Assembly (NCBI RefSeq): GCF_001547895.1
Contig: NZ_AP014627.1
Span: forward strand, 1,615,501-1,679,500
Origin: Pseudomonas sp. Os17
Lineage (GTDB): Bacteria; Pseudomonadota; Gammaproteobacteria; Pseudomonadales; Pseudomonadaceae
Reading direction: 5' to 3'
Length of the DNA stretch: 64,000 nucleotides
Shown here piece by piece: positions 43,507-52,231 of the stretch. The notes under the pieces were generated by a model. It was not told where the DNA came from. It did not search any database and worked only from the letters and a program-made list of their open reading frames with translations. The number at the start of each line of letters is the position of its first letter. Within the stretch, counting starts at the first letter, position 1. The translations under genes and the position numbers were made by a program.

Positions 43507-44667
43507 ATGAGAGATCCATGGTTCAGGCTCCTCAGCGATGGACGACGGCCCGGTCTGTTGATGCGCGCGATCATCTTGATGCTGTTGTGCGTGCAAGGGG
43601 GCGCACCGGTGTACGCGGCTATCGAGGGCAAGGCCAGGGGGTGTGTGTTTAGTAGTTATGGCAGCACTGCCCAGGACTGGTTGGAAATCACGCCATTGAC
43701 CCGGAGCACGCCGGTGGGTTCGGTATTGCAGCAGCGTCACGTGAACCCGGTGATCGAATACACCACCGAGGAATCTGCAACCCAGGAGCAGCATGAGTTG
43801 GTGTCCGCCGCGCATTTGCCCGGGGTGAGATTTCCCGACGGTATCATTCCGACCAATATCGATGGCATCAGCTTCCAGGTGACGGCCTATCCAACCGGCG
43901 CGGGCCCTCATGTCCTCACGGGCAATTTCTATCCCCGGGTACTGGAAAAGTACGGCGTGGAGCACGCAAACGCCGCGTTGAAAAAGGTCGTCACGGCCTA
44001 CGTGTATTCGCTGGTCCTGACCCGACCCGCTGACGAGTTGCCCAAGGGGGCGCTGGTGGTCAACAGCTTGAGCGGTGCCCAGGTGGCGCTATACGCGCTG
44101 GATCTGGACCAGGGGGTGGTGACGGTCGGGCAACATTTGCAGGAGCTGCCGCAACACGACAATAGAGAGCGGTGTTCGAAACAACTGCTGCTCAACGAGC
44201 ACGATCTGCTTGGTTCCGAAGGCGTCAAGTTCACCGCCCAGTGCCAGGTGGTCACCCGCAACGTCACGCTGCGCCTGGGCAGTCCCTCGGCCCATGACTT
44301 CCCGACGCTGGGCGCGACCTCGCCGCCCTCGGCCATGGCCAGGCTTGAGGTCAACGACTGCTCGTTCAACAGCCTGCCGAAGGTTTCGTTCAGCACCGAA
44401 CCGGCCTCGCGCTGCGACCCGACAGGGATACTGGGGCTGACTCAATCGGCTCAGGATCAGGGGCGGTCCGTCGCCAAGGGCGTTGGCATCGTCATGTTCA
44501 ATGAGCAGATCCCGCGGATTCATTGCAATGGCACTCAATACGCCATGGAGCGCCTGTTGGGCAGCGACAGCGCCAGCTTCAGCTTTCGCGCCCAGTACAT
44601 TCGCACCGGTCCCGTCACCGAGGGGGCAGCCAACAGCAGCGCCCAGTTCAACTTCACCTTCGACTGA
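43507..44667 (+). CDS. Fimbrial tip adhesin, cluster 2
   Basis: Protein of 386 residues with a signal peptide ending near VYAA (about residue 38) and the same two-part design as the gene at 28691. The N-terminal domain begins CVFSSYGSTAQDWLEITPL, and the C-terminal pilin domain has cysteines in AQCQVVTRN and VNDCSFNS and ends AQFNFTFD. Compared with cluster 1 the N-terminal half is much more divergent than the C-terminal half, as expected if it is the ligand-binding part. AAAAGGAGG at 43489-43497 precedes the ATG. The preceding 144 bp contain two GC-rich inverted repeats, one at 43391-43409. Confidence 0.84.
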   Translation: MRDPWFRLLSDGRRPGLLMRAIILMLLCVQGGAPVYAAIEGKARGCVFSSYGSTAQDWLEITPLTRSTPVGSVLQQRHVNPVIEYTTEESATQEQHELVSAAHLPGVRFPDGIIPTNIDGISFQVTAYPTGAGPHVLTGNFYPRVLEKYGVEHANAALKKVVTAYVYSLVLTRPADELPKGALVVNSLSGAQVALYALDLDQGVVTVGQHLQELPQHDNRERCSKQLLLNEHDLLGSEGVKFTAQCQVVTRNVTLRLGSPSAHDFPTLGATSPPSAMARLEVNDCSFNSLPKVSFSTEPASRCDPTGILGLTQSAQDQGRSVAKGVGIVMFNEQIPRIHCNGTQYAMERLLGSDSASFSFRAQYIRTGPVTEGAANSSAQFNFTFD

Positions 44668-44757
44668 AGCACCGGCCGCCGGCCTCGGGTGTTTACCTGG
44701 ACGCCGGCCCACAGGCCTTTCTACACTGACCTCCGTCTGGGGACCGGGGGAGCACCG

Positions 44758-45678
44758 ATGAATCGCAATGAACTGCGCAAGGCCGACATCAACCTGATGG
44801 TGGTGTTCGAGGCGTTGATGCTTGAACGCAACGTCACCCGGGTGGCGGAGAAGCTGTTTCTCGGCCAGCCCACCATCAGCTCCGCCCTCAACCGTTTGCG
44901 AGCGATGTTCAACGATCCGCTGTTCATCCGGGTCGGCCATCGCATGGAGCCCACTGCGCGCGCCGAGCAGATCATCCAGCACCTGTCGCCGGCCCTGGAC
45001 GCGCTGTCCTCGGCCCTGAGCCTGACCCACGATTTCGATCCCGCCAGCAGTAGCATGACCTTTCGCATCGGCCTGTCCGACGACGTCGAGTTCGGCCTGT
45101 TGCCGCCCCTGCTGCGGGCCCTGCGCCAGGAAGCGCCGCAGGTGGTGGTCGTGGTGCAGCATGTGGACTACTGGCGGATTCCCGATCTGCTGGCCTCGGG
45201 CGATATCACCGTCGGCATCAGCCAGACCCGCGGCCTGCCGGCCAATGCCAAGCGCAAGTTGCTGCGGCACATCCAGCCCAGCGTGTTGCGGGCCGATGCC
45301 AGCGATACGCCGCTGACCCTCGACGAATACTGCGCGCGGCCCCATGTGCTGGTGTCCCACACCGCCAATGTCGCCGGTTTCGCCGATGAGTGGCTGGCAG
45401 AAATCGGCCGCACCCGCCAGGTGGTGCTGTCGGTGCCGCAGTACAGCTCGTTGCCGGCGCTGCTGGCAGGCACCGACATGCTCGCCAGCCTGCCGGACTA
45501 TGCGGCGGCCGCCATGGCCGCCTCGGGCCAGCTGTTTGTCGAGCCCTATCCGTTCAAGACCCCGACCCTGGACTTGTCCATGGTCTGGCTCAGCCACGTC
45601 GACAGCGATCCCGCGGAACGCTGGCTGCGCTCGCGCCTGGAAGCCTTCATGAGTGAAAGGGCGCCCCTGGCGAGCTGA
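44758..45678 (+). CDS. LysR-family transcriptional regulator
   Basis: Regulator of 306 residues with an N-terminal winged helix-turn-helix (about residues 10-70, ADINLMVVFEALMLERNVTRVAEKL type) and a substrate-binding domain from about 95 to 300. It is of the NodD/NahR-like branch. It starts 90 bp after the cluster 2 tip gene on the same strand, so it could be co-transcribed with or regulate the cluster, but nothing in the sequence proves this. The start at 44758 is preferred; a longer frame from 44689 lacks similarity. A REP-type repeat follows. Confidence 0.88.
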   Translation: MNRNELRKADINLMVVFEALMLERNVTRVAEKLFLGQPTISSALNRLRAMFNDPLFIRVGHRMEPTARAEQIIQHLSPALDALSSALSLTHDFDPASSSMTFRIGLSDDVEFGLLPPLLRALRQEAPQVVVVVQHVDYWRIPDLLASGDITVGISQTRGLPANAKRKLLRHIQPSVLRADASDTPLTLDEYCARPHVLVSHTANVAGFADEWLAEIGRTRQVVLSVPQYSSLPALLAGTDMLASLPDYAAAAMAASGQLFVEPYPFKTPTLDLSMVWLSHVDSDPAERWLRSRLEAFMSERAPLAS

Positions 45679-45692
45679 CCCTCAACATGCCC

Positions 45693-45825
45693 TGTAGCCG
45701 CTGCCGTAGGCTGCGATGGACCGCGCAGCGGGCCCGAAACCTGCCCCATGCGGCATGCCCGGCGGATCGGGTGGGCGGCCTTGCCAGTCCTGCGCACTGG
45801 GTCGCAGCCTGCGGCAGCGGCTACA
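45693..45825. repeat. REP doublet (REPIN-like inverted repeat)
   Basis: TGTAGCCGCTGCCG at 45693 is mirrored by CGGCAGCGGCTACA ending at 45825, with the inner AGGCTGCGA/TCGCAGCCT extending both arms. The total is 133 bp. This is a known repeat core in fluorescent pseudomonads and is probably non-coding. Confidence 0.8.
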
Positions 45826-45923
45826 GCGGCGCGGTGAACGGAGGCCGCCCGCTTGGCATTGGCGCTGGCGGCTGCTTTGCTGTGTAGGTCTTCGGGTGAA
45901 ACATTGATCGGTGGAGTGTGCCC

Positions 45924-47114
45924 ATGAGTCGTTCCCGTTCCCTGTTGCGTGGGCGTGGCCGCCACGACAGCGGCAAGGTTGGCATGGTCGAGCTGTTTTT
46001 CGACCTGGTGTTCGTGTTCGCCGTGACCCAGCTGTCCCATTCCCTGCTGGCCCATCTGTCCCTGGGCGGTGCCGTGCAGGTGGCGTTGCTGATGGTGGCG
46101 GTGTGGTGGGTGTGGATCTTCACGTCATGGATCACCAACTGGCTGGATCCGGAAACCCTGCCGATCCGCCTCGGGCTGTTCGTGCTGATGGTGGCGGGGC
46201 TGCTGCTGTCATCCTCGATTCCCCAGGCCTTCGGTGAGCGCGGCCTGCTGTTCGCCGGCGCCTATGTGTTCATGCAGGTGGGGCGCACCGCCTATTCCCT
46301 GTGGGCGGTGCGCGGCGAGCCGTTGAACATGACCCGCAATTTTCAGCGGATTCTGTTGTGGCTGCTGTTCTCCGGGGTCTTCTGGATCACCGGCGGCCTG
46401 CTCGAAGGTCCGCAGCGCCTGGCGTGCTGGGGGCTGGCCCTGGCCATTGAGGTGCTGTCGCCGTCGCTGTATTTCTGGGTGCCGGGGCTGGGCCGCTCGA
46501 CCCTGGCCGACTGGAACGTGGAAGGCAATCACATGGCCGAGCGCTGCGGTCTGTTCGTGATCATCGCCCTGGGGGAGTCGCTGCTGGTGACCGGCGCCAC
46601 CTTCGCCGAGCTGACCACCAGCGCCCAGGGCCTGCTGGGTTTCGTGGCGGCGGTGCTGGGCAGCATCGCCATGTGGTGGGTGTACTTCGACAGCGGTGCC
46701 GAACGGGCGCATCACCGTATCGCCCATTCCGCCGATCCGGGGCGCCAGGCGCGGATTGCCTACACCTACCTGCACCTGCTGATCGTGGCCGGGATCATCG
46801 TCAGTGCCGTGGCCGATGAACTGGTGCTGATGCACCCCGATCACGCCAGTCCGGCCGGGGTGCTGGTGATCGTTGGCGGCCCCTGGCTGTTTCTCCTGGG
46901 CTGCGCCCTGTTCAAGTGGGTGATGAACGACCGGCCGTTGCCGCCGCTGTCGCACCTGGCCGGGTTGCTGGTGCTCCTGCTGTTGTTGCCGGCGGCCGGC
47001 AGCCAGCTGTTGTCCGCCCTGGCCCTGGGCAGCCTGAGCACGCTGGTGATGGTGGGCGTGGCGGCCTGGGAAACCCTGGCCCTGCGTGAGCGGAGGTCGA
47101 CGGCGGGGCAATGA
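45924..47114 (+). CDS. Low temperature requirement protein A (LtrA) family membrane protein
   Basis: Integral membrane protein of 396 residues with about ten or more hydrophobic segments. The N-terminal family motif VELFFDLVFVFAVTQLSH is clear. Although named after a Listeria gene, the biochemical role of the family is unknown. The ATG at 45924 follows GGAG at 45913-45916; a GTG two codons upstream is the alternative. Neighbouring genes give no further clue. Confidence 0.86.
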   Translation: MSRSRSLLRGRGRHDSGKVGMVELFFDLVFVFAVTQLSHSLLAHLSLGGAVQVALLMVAVWWVWIFTSWITNWLDPETLPIRLGLFVLMVAGLLLSSSIPQAFGERGLLFAGAYVFMQVGRTAYSLWAVRGEPLNMTRNFQRILLWLLFSGVFWITGGLLEGPQRLACWGLALAIEVLSPSLYFWVPGLGRSTLADWNVEGNHMAERCGLFVIIALGESLLVTGATFAELTTSAQGLLGFVAAVLGSIAMWWVYFDSGAERAHHRIAHSADPGRQARIAYTYLHLLIVAGIIVSAVADELVLMHPDHASPAGVLVIVGGPWLFLLGCALFKWVMNDRPLPPLSHLAGLLVLLLLLPAAGSQLLSALALGSLSTLVMVGVAAWETLALRERRSTAGQ

Positions 47115-47194
47115 GGCCAACAACCTGTTCGGTCGGCGGCTGCGGCTTGTGTAGTATGGAGCGCCTTTTTCCCTGACAGACCAGGAGTCCTGCC

Positions 47195-47560
47195 ATGCCG
47201 CACCTGCATATGGAATACACCGCCAACCTGCCGCAACTGGACGTCGACAAGGCGCTGCTGCGACTCAACCACGGGCTGGTGGCGTCCGGGCAGTTCTCCG
47301 ATGAGTTCGATATCAAGAGCCGCGCGGTCAAGGTCGAGGCGTTCCGGGTCGGCACGGGCCTGGGCGAGCGGGCCTTTGTCCACGTCAAGCTGGCCTTGCT
47401 CAGCGGCCGTTCGCCGGAGGTCAAGAAGCACTTGTCCGAGAGCCTGCTGGCGGTGTTGCAGGACCTGGCGCCCTGGCCGGCGGACATTCAGGTGCAACTG
47501 TGCGTGGAGATCATCGATATCGACCGCGCTTCCTACAGCAAGGCCGCCATCGGTCGTTGA
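47195..47560 (+). CDS. 5-carboxymethyl-2-hydroxymuconate isomerase-like protein (tautomerase fold)
   Basis: Protein of 121 residues of the CHMI/HpcD family in the tautomerase superfamily. The catalytic N-terminal proline (Pro1 after Met removal, MPHLHMEYT) is present, together with the conserved C-terminal region CVEIIDIDRASYSK. CHMI acts in homoprotocatechuate degradation, but no other hpa or hpc genes are nearby, so this is a stand-alone member whose real substrate is unclear. CCAGGAG at 47181-47187 supports the start. It is convergent with the next LysR gene, with 3 bp between. Confidence 0.85.
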   Translation: MPHLHMEYTANLPQLDVDKALLRLNHGLVASGQFSDEFDIKSRAVKVEAFRVGTGLGERAFVHVKLALLSGRSPEVKKHLSESLLAVLQDLAPWPADIQVQLCVEIIDIDRASYSKAAIGR

Positions 47561-47563
47561 CGG

Positions 47564-48511
47564 CTAGACCAGCCCCGGTTCGGCGCAGACCTTGACCACC
47601 TGTTCACGGAACCAGGTCTGCGCACTGTCCTGATCGGTGTGCTCGCTCCATTGCATATCCAGGGTGAACCCCGGCAGCCCGCTGGGGGCCTCGCAGTGGC
47701 TGAACACCGCCTCGTTGGCCAGCAGGCCCTGGATGCGTCGCGGCAGGGTGAGGATGAAGTCGGTGCCGGTGATCATCTTCAACGCCGCGCTGTAGCTGTT
47801 GGAGCGGGCGACGATCTGCCGCTTGTGGGCCTGGCGGGCCAGCCAGCCATCCACCATGTTGCTGTCCGAGGTCCAGGGCGTGGGAAACACGTGGCGCCGC
47901 TCGATGAACGACTGCAGGCTGAAGCGCGGCTCCTTGGGCGGCGTCGCGCGCTTGTCGAAGACGCACACCAGATCGTCCTCCAGCAGCATCTGCGACTTCA
48001 GGTCGGCGTGGCTGCGATGGAAGTGGGGGCCGAAACAGATCACCAGGTCGAGGCTGCCGTCGCGCAGTTCCTCGGCGGGAACATCGCTCTCCAGTTTCTG
48101 CACATTGACCGTCACCGGCAGGTCGGCGTAGTCGAAGCCCTTGAGCAGCCGGGGCAGGATCAACAGCTCGAAGTACTCCGGAGCGCACAGGTTGAAGGTC
48201 ACGGCCTGGCGGGTCGGATCGAAGGCCGGCACGCCGCTGTGACACAGGTTGATGCTCTCCAGGATCTTCAGCACGTGGCTGTACATGCTGGTGGCCTTGT
48301 AGGTCGGGCGCATGCCGTTGCGGGTGTGGACGAACAGCTCGTCCTCGAAGCCGTTGCGCAGTTTCTTCAGGCAGTAGCTGACCGTCGACTGACTGACGCA
48401 CAGGGTTTCCGACACCCCGGTGACACTGCTTTGCTCGTACACCGCGACAAAGACCATCAGGTCCTGCATGTCGAGTTTTCTGAGCACATTGTTGATGAGC
48501 ATCCGTTCCAT
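47564..48511 (-). CDS. LysR-family transcriptional regulator (NodD-like)
   Basis: Regulator of 315 residues from the preferred start at 48511 (MERMLINNVLRKLDMQDLM). The helix-turn-helix is at about residues 18-75 (SSVTGVSETLCVSQSTVSYCLKKL), followed by the effector domain. An in-frame upstream codon at 48634 would add 41 residues lacking family similarity. Target genes are unknown; the closest same-strand neighbour is the EamA transporter gene upstream (48683-49591). The 170 bp upstream are relatively AT-rich and probably hold its promoter. Confidence 0.86.
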   Translation of the reverse strand: MERMLINNVLRKLDMQDLMVFVAVYEQSSVTGVSETLCVSQSTVSYCLKKLRNGFEDELFVHTRNGMRPTYKATSMYSHVLKILESINLCHSGVPAFDPTRQAVTFNLCAPEYFELLILPRLLKGFDYADLPVTVNVQKLESDVPAEELRDGSLDLVICFGPHFHRSHADLKSQMLLEDDLVCVFDKRATPPKEPRFSLQSFIERRHVFPTPWTSDSNMVDGWLARQAHKRQIVARSNSYSAALKMITGTDFILTLPRRIQGLLANEAVFSHCEAPSGLPGFTLDMQWSEHTDQDSAQTWFREQVVKVCAEPGLV

Positions 48512-48682
48512 CCCGCTGGGCACCTGGCGCCGGTGGCGCGCAAACCGGGTCGATGCTAGCGGAACGATCGTCCTAATTAAATGCCCGGAGCGGGGATTCG
48601 CGGACAGCATCGGGACATTAAATTCCGATAACACGACCTGCGCATTTTCGCTCAGCCGGCGGCTGCCTGTCCCGGGGCAATT

Positions 48683-49591
48683 TCAGGCCGCGGCAGCCTT
48701 CGCACGGCTGCCGCGCACCAGGCCGAGCATGCCCAGGGCCACCAGCACGGCGCCGAGCACTTCCCCGGTTCGCGGCGTCTGGCCCAGCCACAGCCAATGG
48801 AACAGCGTCAGCAACAGGGTGCTGAGGTAAATGTAGGAAATCACCGTGGACGGGGCGATGACGCCAATCGCCCGGTGCAGCAGCCAGAAGGTCGCCAGGG
48901 TGGCGAACAGTGCCAGGTACAGCAGCCACAGCAGATCCTGGCTGCCCAGCAGGGTTGCACTGCGCCAGCCGCCGCCGACCAGGCTGGCGGCAAACAGAAA
49001 CAGGGCGCCGAACAGCATGTTCCAGAAGGTCATGGCCGCCGGGCTGCGCCCTTGCAGGCTATTGGCCTTGAGGCGCTGGCTCAGCGGCGAGTAGGCGGCC
49101 ATGGCCAGGCATCCCAGGCCATAGACGCCCATGGCGTACAACGACGGCCACTGCCCCGGGGTGTCACCCTTGAGGATCAGCAGCAGGGCCCCGGCGCCGG
49201 CCACCAGCATCGCCGGCCAGCGCCGGGACTGGCGATCGCCGGGCAGCAACCAGCCTTCGAGCACCAGGGTCAGCAGCGGCACCAGGGTGAACAGGGTTCC
49301 GGTGTTGACCGCCGAGGTGTAGCGCAAGGCCTCGAACAGCGAGCCGAAGTACAGCGCCAGCAGCAGCCCCAGCACGGCATGGGCCCGCAGCCCCGCCAGG
49401 GTCATCGCCGAGGAGCCCTTGAGCCACAGCAGGGGGGCGAACATCAGGGCCGAGAACAGCAGGCGCAGCGCGGTCAGCAGCACCGGGTCGATGGCCTGGT
49501 TGACCTGGGCGGCGGCGAAGAACGATGCGGCGATCAACGCCGCCCACAGCAGCATGCCGAGATGCGCCTGGGTGAAATTCACGGGATGCAT
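48683..49591 (-). CDS. EamA/DMT-family transporter
   Basis: Membrane protein of 302 residues with ten predicted segments and two EamA repeats, of the drug/metabolite transporter superfamily (RhaT/YdcZ type). The substrate is unknown; relatives export amino acids or metabolites. It lies 16 bp after the CynX-like gene on the same strand, so it may be the last gene of the cyanate operon, an uncommon addition. The C-terminus (LVALGMLGLVRGS) completes the tenth segment. Confidence 0.86.
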   Translation of the reverse strand: MHPVNFTQAHLGMLLWAALIAASFFAAAQVNQAIDPVLLTALRLLFSALMFAPLLWLKGSSAMTLAGLRAHAVLGLLLALYFGSLFEALRYTSAVNTGTLFTLVPLLTLVLEGWLLPGDRQSRRWPAMLVAGAGALLLILKGDTPGQWPSLYAMGVYGLGCLAMAAYSPLSQRLKANSLQGRSPAAMTFWNMLFGALFLFAASLVGGGWRSATLLGSQDLLWLLYLALFATLATFWLLHRAIGVIAPSTVISYIYLSTLLLTLFHWLWLGQTPRTGEVLGAVLVALGMLGLVRGSRAKAAAA

Positions 49592-49607
49592 GGCAGGCTC
49601 CGGTGGC

Positions 49608-50792
49608 TCAGCGGATGTGCTGGCGGTAATGCCGCGGATCGAAACGCAGCACCATGAGCAGCATCAGCAGCATCACCGCGGTCAGTGACCACCAGGCCCA
49701 TTCGAAGCTGCCCAGCTGGTCACGGATGATGCCCGCCAGCAGCGGCGAGAGGCCGGCGATCAGGTAGCCGATGCCCTGCACGAAGGCGGTCAGGCCGCCG
49801 GCCCGGCGCGGGTCGGGCAGGTGGTCCAGGGACACGATCAGGCTCATGGGAAACAGCCCGCCAATCCCCAGGCCCAGCAGGCATGGCCAGAGCAGGCTCA
49901 GGTGCTGCGGGCTGAGGATCAGGCCGCAGAAGCCGGCGATGATCAGCACCAGCAGGCCCACCAGTACCCGGCGCCGGTCCGGGTTGCGGTTGGCGATGGC
50001 CGGGGTGACCAGCCCGGAAATCACTTCCATGGCGGTGAGAAAGCCCAGCAGCAGGCCGGCGTTCTGCTCACTCCAGCCGTTCTCCACGTAGTAGGGCGCC
50101 AGCCACGCCAGTACGCAGGTGTAGGAGGCGGTGCCGAGGCCGAAGAACACCGCCAGCAGCCAGGCCCGGCGGTTGCCGGCAAAGGATTCCCGTGCGCCGC
50201 GAGAGGCGGGCAGGCTCGGCAGCGAGCGGCGCTGGGCGTACCAGAACCCCAGCCCGAGCAGGGCCAGGGCGGCCCAGATCGCCAGGGCCAGGCGCCAGCT
50301 GCCGCTGTGATTCATCACCAGCGGGGCGAAGGACGCCGCAATGGCCGCGCCGCCCATGATCGAAGTGACATACAGGCCCATGAACAGCGAGACATTGTCG
50401 GCAAAACGCGACTTGATCAGCGCCGGCATCAGCGCCTGGATCAGGGCGATGCCGATGCCGGCCAGCACCGCGCTGAGAATCAGCTCGGCGGCCGAATCCA
50501 TGAACAACCGCGAAACGGTCGCCAGGCCGATGATCAGCAGTGACAGGAGCACGGTACGGTGTTCGCCCAGGCGTTGGCTGACGGCCATGCCGAAGAACAT
50601 CGCCAGGCCCATGGCCATCACCGGCAGCATGGTCAGCAACGAGGCCAGGCTGAAACTCAGCGGGATGTCACCGCGAATACCCGACAAGAGCGGGCCGACA
50701 GCGGCCATCGACGGCCGCAGATTGAGCGCCACCAGGACCACGCTGACCATCAGCCAGAGCGCGGGGCGGGAAGTTGCACGAACGTTTTCCAT
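49608..50792 (-). CDS. cynX: CynX/NimT-family MFS transporter
   Basis: Major facilitator of 394 residues with 12 hydrophobic segments. The N-terminal sequence ALNLRPSMAAVGPLL is typical of the CynX/NimT branch, whose members transport cyanate or other small compounds; actual cyanate transport is not proven even in E. coli. It lies 164 bp downstream of cynS on the same strand, in the order cynT-cynS-cynX as in E. coli. A run of CAAGC-type repeats is found in the gap. Confidence 0.85.
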   Translation of the reverse strand: MENVRATSRPALWLMVSVVLVALNLRPSMAAVGPLLSGIRGDIPLSFSLASLLTMLPVMAMGLAMFFGMAVSQRLGEHRTVLLSLLIIGLATVSRLFMDSAAELILSAVLAGIGIALIQALMPALIKSRFADNVSLFMGLYVTSIMGGAAIAASFAPLVMNHSGSWRLALAIWAALALLGLGFWYAQRRSLPSLPASRGARESFAGNRRAWLLAVFFGLGTASYTCVLAWLAPYYVENGWSEQNAGLLLGFLTAMEVISGLVTPAIANRNPDRRRVLVGLLVLIIAGFCGLILSPQHLSLLWPCLLGLGIGGLFPMSLIVSLDHLPDPRRAGGLTAFVQGIGYLIAGLSPLLAGIIRDQLGSFEWAWWSLTAVMLLMLLMVLRFDPRHYRQHIR

Positions 50793-50887
50793 AACCAGAC
50801 CTTCAAGAAATCAGGGCCTGATTAGGCGGTGCGGCTCAGAAACGGCGCAAATCAGAAAGTCTGCGGTGTTATTTAAAAATTAAATAA

Positions 50888-50948
50888 GCTGCAAGCCGCA
50901 AGCCGCAAGCGGGGTGCTTGAACTTGCAGCTTGACGCTTGACGCTTGC
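50888..50948. repeat. CAAGC/GCTTG direct-repeat patch between cynX and cynS
   Basis: Several tandem copies of a short unit (GCAAGCCGCAAGC, then GCTTGACGCTTGACGCTTG) occupy about 60 bp. A related patch follows the hydroxyacid dehydrogenase at about 57332-57370. They look like a small dispersed repeat family; a role is unknown. Confidence 0.55.
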
Positions 50949-50956
50949 CGCTGCCT

Positions 50957-51427
50957 TTAGAACGGCTTGGTCGGCAGGTACTTGCCGTCCAGGGTGATCA
51001 CGGCCCGGGAGCCGCCTTCGGGGTCCTCGACCTTCTTGATGTCCAGCTTGAAGTTGATGGCGCTGATGATGCCGTCGCCGAATTGTTCGTGGACCAGGGC
51101 CTTGAGGGTCGAACCGTAGACCTGGAGCATTTCATAGAAGCGGTACAGGGTCGGGTCGGTGGGGATGCCACCGGCGATGCTGCCGCGCAGGGGGATGCTT
51201 TGCAGCAGGCGGCTGGCGTCCTGGTCCAGGCCGAGCTTGTCGCACACCAGGTCGGCGGCTGCGGCCGGCAGGGCATGCTGGCCCAGCAGGGCGGCGGTGA
51301 CGAAGGCCAGGCTCAGCCCGGTGCCGTCGGTGAGGTCCTGCCACGACAGGTTCTTGCGCGCCTTGGCGTCGATGATGGTGTCGGCCAGGGCCAGGCGTGG
51401 GGCTTGGGCAAATTGCGATTGCAGCAT
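50957..51427 (-). CDS. cynS: Cyanate hydratase (cyanase) CynS
   Basis: Enzyme of 156 residues that decomposes cyanate with bicarbonate to carbon dioxide and ammonia. The catalytic residues known from E. coli are present at identical positions: Arg96 and Glu99 (LYRFYE) and Ser122 (GIISAINF). The N-terminal helical domain and C-terminal dimer-swapped domain ([14 protein letters not shown]) are intact. It lies 36 bp downstream of cynT and is co-transcribed with it. It permits use of cyanate as a nitrogen source and detoxification. Confidence 0.97.
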   Translation of the reverse strand: MLQSQFAQAPRLALADTIIDAKARKNLSWQDLTDGTGLSLAFVTAALLGQHALPAAAADLVCDKLGLDQDASRLLQSIPLRGSIAGGIPTDPTLYRFYEMLQVYGSTLKALVHEQFGDGIISAINFKLDIKKVEDPEGGSRAVITLDGKYLPTKPF

Positions 51428-51463
51428 GGGGTGATTCCTCTTGGGTGACGAAAGGGCAGCGGC

Positions 51464-52123
51464 TCAGGCAGCGCTGGAAGGTTGGCTGGCCAGGGCACAG
51501 GTGTGCGGATGCTCGGCCAGGGACACGAAGCGTCGGTGGTTGCCGTCGAGGGCGGCGATGGCGCCGCTTTCGATGTCATAGACCCAGCCATGCAGGTTCA
51601 GCCGCCCCTGTTCCAGGGCCAGGGCCACCGCGGGGTGGGTCTTGAGGTTGGCCAACTGGGCAATCACGTTGTCGCGCACCAGGGCGTCCAGGTGGGCGGC
51701 CGGCGAGGCGTGCTGGCGGGCGGCGTTGATCACCTTGGCCGACTCGGCGTGGCGCAGCCAGTTGGCGACGGCAGGCAGGTGGTCGAGGCATGTGCAGTTG
51801 GCGATGGCGGTCATCGCGCCGCAGTCGGAGTGGCCGCAGATGACGATGTCGCTGACCCCCAGCACCGCGACGGCATATTCCACGGTAGCCGACACGCCGC
51901 CCGGCTCGGGGCCGTAGCTGGGCACGATGTTGCCGGCGTTGCGGATCACGAACAGGTCGCCGGGCTCCTGCTGGGTCAGCAGCTCGGGCACTACCCGGCT
52001 GTCGGAACAGGTGATGAACAGGGTGCTGGGGCTCTGGGTGCTGGCCAGTTGCTTGAACAGGGCACTGCGTTGTGGAAAGGCCTCGCGCTGGAACTTGAGG
52101 AAGCCGTCGATGATGGTCTGCAT
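51464..52123 (-). CDS. cynT: Beta-class carbonic anhydrase CynT
   Basis: Carbonic anhydrase of 219 residues. The zinc ligands and catalytic dyad are in [10 protein letters not shown] (Cys, Asp, Arg) and [11 protein letters not shown] (His, Cys). In the cyanate system it replenishes bicarbonate for cyanase and prevents CO2 loss. GGAGAACCCC precedes the ATG at 52123. It is the first gene of the operon and divergent from cynR, exactly as in E. coli cynTSX. Confidence 0.95.
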   Translation of the reverse strand: MQTIIDGFLKFQREAFPQRSALFKQLASTQSPSTLFITCSDSRVVPELLTQQEPGDLFVIRNAGNIVPSYGPEPGGVSATVEYAVAVLGVSDIVICGHSDCGAMTAIANCTCLDHLPAVANWLRHAESAKVINAARQHASPAAHLDALVRDNVIAQLANLKTHPAVALALEQGRLNLHGWVYDIESGAIAALDGNHRRFVSLAEHPHTCALASQPSSAA

Positions 52124-52188
52124 GGGGTTCTCCTTGCGTCGCTGATGGGGCAAGGATGGAAGTTTTCAGCTATAGCGTCCAAGACCGG

Positions 52189-52208
52189 CTTATTATACCC
52201 GCCATAAG
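52189..52208. promoter_or_regulatory. Candidate CynR operator between cynT and cynR
   Basis: CTTAT-N10-ATAAG is an inverted repeat of the LysR-box type in the 108-bp divergent region, centred about 33 bp before cynR. The region also contains TATAG repeats. The assignment rests on position and symmetry only. Confidence 0.4.
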
Positions 52209-52231
52209 TACAGCCTATAGTTGGAGCCTGC

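Noticed and set aside
18086..44667. Genomic island inserted at tRNA-Ser
   Set aside because: The tRNA is next to the accessory region, but there is no integrase, no repeated tRNA 3' end at the far side and the gene composition is host-like.
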